A stretch of 64,000 nucleotides of DNA from Stomoxys calcitrans (lineage: Eukaryota; Arthropoda; Insecta; Diptera; Muscidae), in NCBI RefSeq assembly GCF_963082655.1, contig NC_081552.1, positions 558,001 through 622,000 of the forward strand. The letters run 5' to 3'. Position 1 is the first letter of the stretch, and each line of letters starts with the position of its first letter. A program made the position numbers and the translations under genes. Below are positions 60,379 through 64,000 of this stretch, piece by piece. The notes beneath the pieces are model-generated. The model saw nothing but the letters and a program-made list of their open reading frames with translations, was not told where the DNA came from and made no database searches.

Positions 60379-63300
60379 CTAAGCATCCGCTACAGTAGGA
60401 GGGTGTAATCCAGTTTGGTGTTGTTGTTGTTGTTGCTGCTGCTGCTGGTGTTGCTTTCTGCGTTTTTTTGTCCACATCTCGTGACAGTCTTGCCATGTAG
60501 GCAAAGTTGGAACAGGCATCCTTAAAAGAATGAAGCATATTAGCGAAAAAATTCTCTTCCAATAATAGTTAAAATAAGAAAGAAAAAAAGAAATCTACAA
60601 TAAGCATTAAAGAGTGAAATTAAGTCGCACTAAACATAGGTATCGAATATGTAACTTCCAAACCATGGTGAAATACTACTTGCTAACATTGTATTAATTA
60701 ATCACGCAACATACTCTTCAGGCTTCACATTCTTTAACCATTGAGATTTGAGGGCATCCTCCGCTGTCACGCGTTTTTCGGGATCCAGTTCTAGCATTCT
60801 ATCTAGCAAATCCAGAGCTGGGGCGGGCATGAATTCAAAATCTTCCCTTAATCGTCTTCTATAGGTTCTCTTTTGTCTCAATGTATGAAAAAGGGGCAAT
60901 TTTATGACATTGGGCCAAACAGCAGGAACAGGAGATCCACAAACTTTGGAAATATTTTCTAACAGCGCCATTTCGTAGTTGCCTTGGAAAAGTGGTCTTT
61001 TGAGGAACAATTCACCCAGGATACATCCACAAGACCACACATCGATAGCTGGGCCGTAACGCTCCTCACCAAGTAAAAGTTCAGGAGGACGGTACCATAG
61101 AGTAATAACCTTATTGGTATAAGGTCGATCGCGATCTTCTGCGTTGTACAATCGTGACAAACCAAAATCTGCAAGTTTCACCTGACCCCTAAGATGGAAG
61201 GCTTTGGTATTAAGTGATTTCTATACTACAAAGAGCTTAACTTACTTATTGTTCATTAATATGTTGGAACACTTTATGTCACGATGCAGAAAGTTTTTTT
61301 TGTGGCAGTAGTTAAGACCGTCCAGCAGCTGCTTCATGATACTAGCATTATTTTCATCATTAAACTCAACCATTCCAGACTCTAATAAACCCATCAAGTC
61401 GTGGTCCATGTACTCAAATACCAAATAGAAAGAACCCTTATCTTTGCGAAATTCCAGTGCATCCTGTTTATCGGTTACAACTTCGTGCAAGTTCACTATT
61501 TTGGGGTGATTCAACTGTCGAAGAATTTTTATTTCGCGTACAGCAGTTATGGGAAAACCTTCCTTTTCGTGGTCCATACGAACTTTCTTAAGAGCAACCA
61601 TTTCATTTGTATGATGGTCGCGGGCTTTGTAGACTTGGCCATATGTACCTTCTCCAATTTGGGCAATCATTTCGAAAACATCTACACAACGTTCGCCCCA
61701 ATCGCGAACATTGTTTCTGGAGTCTCTCCGATTAAGGATAATGGGACGCTTACGTTTTGCGTCATTCGTACTTTTTGCTGCTTTTTCTAACTTTCCTACC
61801 TGGATGCTTGTGCTGTTAGAAACATTATCAAAATCTTCAGGGCTGTTTATAAGTTCGTCATCACCGCTGAGATCTTCCCCTCCTGGTACCATCGGCGGCA
61901 TTGGCAAATTAAGCAAACTTTTATTGGTAGTTAAAATATTCGTAGGAGTGGATGTGGGTTTTCTCGATACCGGCGGAGGTTTTATCGATGGAGTTTGCTG
62001 ATTATGGGGCGGTGATGGAGTCGAAGCTATGGCCAAATCCGCCGCCGTCATTCCTGGTGGCATCGGTAGTGCAGTTAGACTTTTGGGTTTGTTAATTTTT
62101 GTGGCTATTTCTAGTTCCTTTGGTTGAATTAACGTTCTATCAGTTTCATCGGCGCCATTGGGACTGTTTAATAGTGGCATTGGAATGTTATTTATGTCAA
62201 CTGCAGCCTTTTTCACTCCATTGCTTGGCAAACTTGCACCCACATTCTGAACTGGCCCAATTATCGCGTTCAATGTAGAACAATCATCTACTCCTGATGC
62301 TTCGTTAATTAATGATTTTGTTAAATTACTGTCCATGGATGAACTATTGTCATTAATTACAAGAGTGCCATTACTGTTACTGTTTTCTTCTTGTTTTTCA
62401 ATTATTTCCTGAAATTATGAAATTAATAAAACAAACGTTATTGCGAATATAAAGCCAAATTCTCACAATAAAGGTGGTGCTTCGTGTTCTAATTCGTATT
62501 CCTACCTGAAGAGCCTTTTGACGCTTATGTTTGTCTTTCACCAACTCAGCAAAAAGACTAGTTTCGCTTATTTTTTTACTATAATCTATACGTTTCTGCT
62601 TCAAATCACGCGGTGTACTGGGTGGTGATTTTGATCGGGATCGGCTTCTCGATAAACTTGCCGGAGAATGACTTGACCGAGATCTGCGGTATCGCGATGA
62701 AGAGCGACGAGACCGGTAATAGTTATGGGGTCCACTAGCAGGGGAAGTTACAGGAGATTCAGCATATCTGGAAGGTTTAGGGGAACGTGAACGTGAAGTA
62801 TAGCGCTCCCCACGCTTCGATGATTTAGAACGCACAGGTGACGGGGATGTTGGGTATTTGTACTTATAGGAGTTTCCACGGTACGTAGAAGATTGCACCG
62901 GAGACGATCTGGACTTAACAACTGACAAACTTGGACTTCTGTAAAGTATTTAGTGTAATTTTGTATAAATCAAACTGAACAAAATACAAACCTTGTGTAA
63001 CGCCGACTGTATCTTTCATATTCGTTTGTTCGCTTACTGCGGGAATTACTTGTCTTGTGATGGCTTTGGTCATAATATGAAGTCGATGTGCGCCCTTCGT
63101 GTATTTTTCGTTTTTTATGTGGAGGTGTGGAAGGTTGGTGATGATAGTAACGATCAGTTTCTTTGTATTTGTGGCCTTCCGAATTAATGGATACAGACTG
63201 TCGCTGATGGTAGTGAATACTTCCCGCATTGCCCGAGTTATCCCTTCCGTGGTGATGATGATGATGACGATGGTCGTCTTTGGGACTCACAACGTAACGA

Positions 63301-64000
63301 GCACTACGTACGTCGCGGTTCGTAACTGAGCCAGAGTTTGCATAAAGTGGTGGTGTATGAGGGGAATGAGCACTGGGGAATCGGTTCTTGGTACCAGAAG
63401 AGCGAGTTGGAGTGCGATGGCGCGAACTGCTGATCCGATTGGCCACAGTTACCTGCAATCCAACAATGTTGCTTACATTTGTCGTTGACGAGTTTACGAC
63501 TGCAGCTGTAACAAGGTTTGCTGATTCCGAGTAGTAGCTATTGCTGCTTCCAGATCGAACTGGTGGAGGTGTATCTGTCGATCGTGGACTGCGTTGCTTT
63601 GCAGGGGTATATGTGGGATCTGAAGGACTTTTTACTGAAGCAGCATTTATAGGAGGTGGCGTATAGTGTCTTAGAGCGACAGTTGAATCAAGAACATCAT
63701 CCAATTCGTTATCCGATATTGACTCAATGCTCGAAAAAGATTTAGCTCTCTTTTTCTTACGTTTTTTGGATTTTCGGCTGCGCTTGTGTTTTTTGTCCTT
63801 CTTACTCTTTTTCCTTTTCTGACGTTTCATTTCAGCTTCCAGCTCGTCAGTATCAATAGTTCCGCTCGATAGGTACTGCTCTAAACCAACATCCCAATCA
63901 GATTCTTCAGCTGGATTTTTTTCTGGTAAAAGTACTACCGATGGACTTGACAGGCAGGATGATCTACGATCACTTATTTCACAGAGGTCGATTTGTTTTT
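60379..64000 (-). CDS. Cdk12: Cyclin-dependent kinase 12, C-terminal four-fifths (N terminus outside window)
   Basis: Minus-strand exons are >64000-62992, 62938-62506, 62408-61246, 61188-60715 and 60520-60379, joined in frame across short introns (53, 97, 57 and 194 bp). The visible N-terminal part is a Lys/Arg/Ser-rich region with a His run and SR-type repeats (63.8-62.5 kb). The kinase domain starts near 61676 ([20 protein letters not shown]). Other landmarks are PITAVREIK, the HRDIKCSN catalytic loop (about 61286), DFGLSRLYN and [19 protein letters not shown]. The last exon reads [21 protein letters not shown], the C-terminal extension that distinguishes CDK12/13 from other CDKs, followed by nine Gln and a stop at 60379. 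CDK12 with cyclin K phosphorylates the RNA polymerase II CTD during elongation. Reading on past 60715 without splicing would give a false stop (EEYVA) at 60702. Confidence 0.96.

Noticed and set aside
60702..60714. Apparent end of Cdk12 at EEYVA-stop
   Set aside because: GA|GTATGT is a donor, and the exon at 60379-60520 restores the family C-terminal text ([16 protein letters not shown]) in frame.

Overview
The window is from a fly nuclear genome. It is AT-rich, has introns, and is packed with transposon remnants. Four genes can be reconstructed exon by exon, and their closest familiar relatives are Drosophila genes. The repeat types (jockey-type LINEs, a tRNA-derived SINE with a GGTTCGAATCC box, mariner and other MITEs, a Helitron-like element, and the dispersed 'gctgccatatagaccgatct' repeats) suggest a calyptrate/muscid fly such as Musca or Stomoxys. 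That placement is inference from repeat style, not proof.

Layout. (1) 1-32.2 kb, minus strand: the 5' half of fumble (fbl, pantothenate kinase). Exon 2 (155-328) and the core first coding exon (11317-11493) are separated by an 11-kb intron filled with a satellite array and LINE debris. Two upstream exons, at 12289-12598 and possibly 32147-32210, end in the right phase to give N-terminally different isoforms. Between them lie a Helitron-like element with an internal 391-bp duplication, a complete mariner MITE and a 3,502-bp tandem duplication of a dead LINE. (2) 35.6-37.6 kb, plus strand: a four-exon ARV1 homologue (235 aa) with exons too short to notice singly. (3) 38.6-48.2 kb, minus strand: a three-exon WDR26 homologue (632 aa; LisH-CTLH-WD40), convergent with Arv1 and with a TE-filled 7.7-kb intron. 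(4) 60.4-64.0 kb, minus strand: Cdk12. The kinase domain, C-terminal tail and part of the N-terminal RS region are present, and the N terminus runs off the window.

The genes are unrelated housekeeping loci: CoA synthesis, sterol/lipid homeostasis at the ER, CTLH E3 ligase, and a CTD kinase for transcription elongation. There is no operon logic. The DNA between them is mostly mobile elements, many nested inside one another with readable target-site duplications, so relative insertion ages can be worked out.

No new multi-gene system was found. The most notable items are the hidden Arv1 gene, the alternative fbl 5' exons, the exact 3.5-kb tandem duplication, two identical 219-bp SINE-like insertions with clear target-site duplications, several MITE families carrying (TG)n tracts, and the 200-bp satellite inside the fbl intron.
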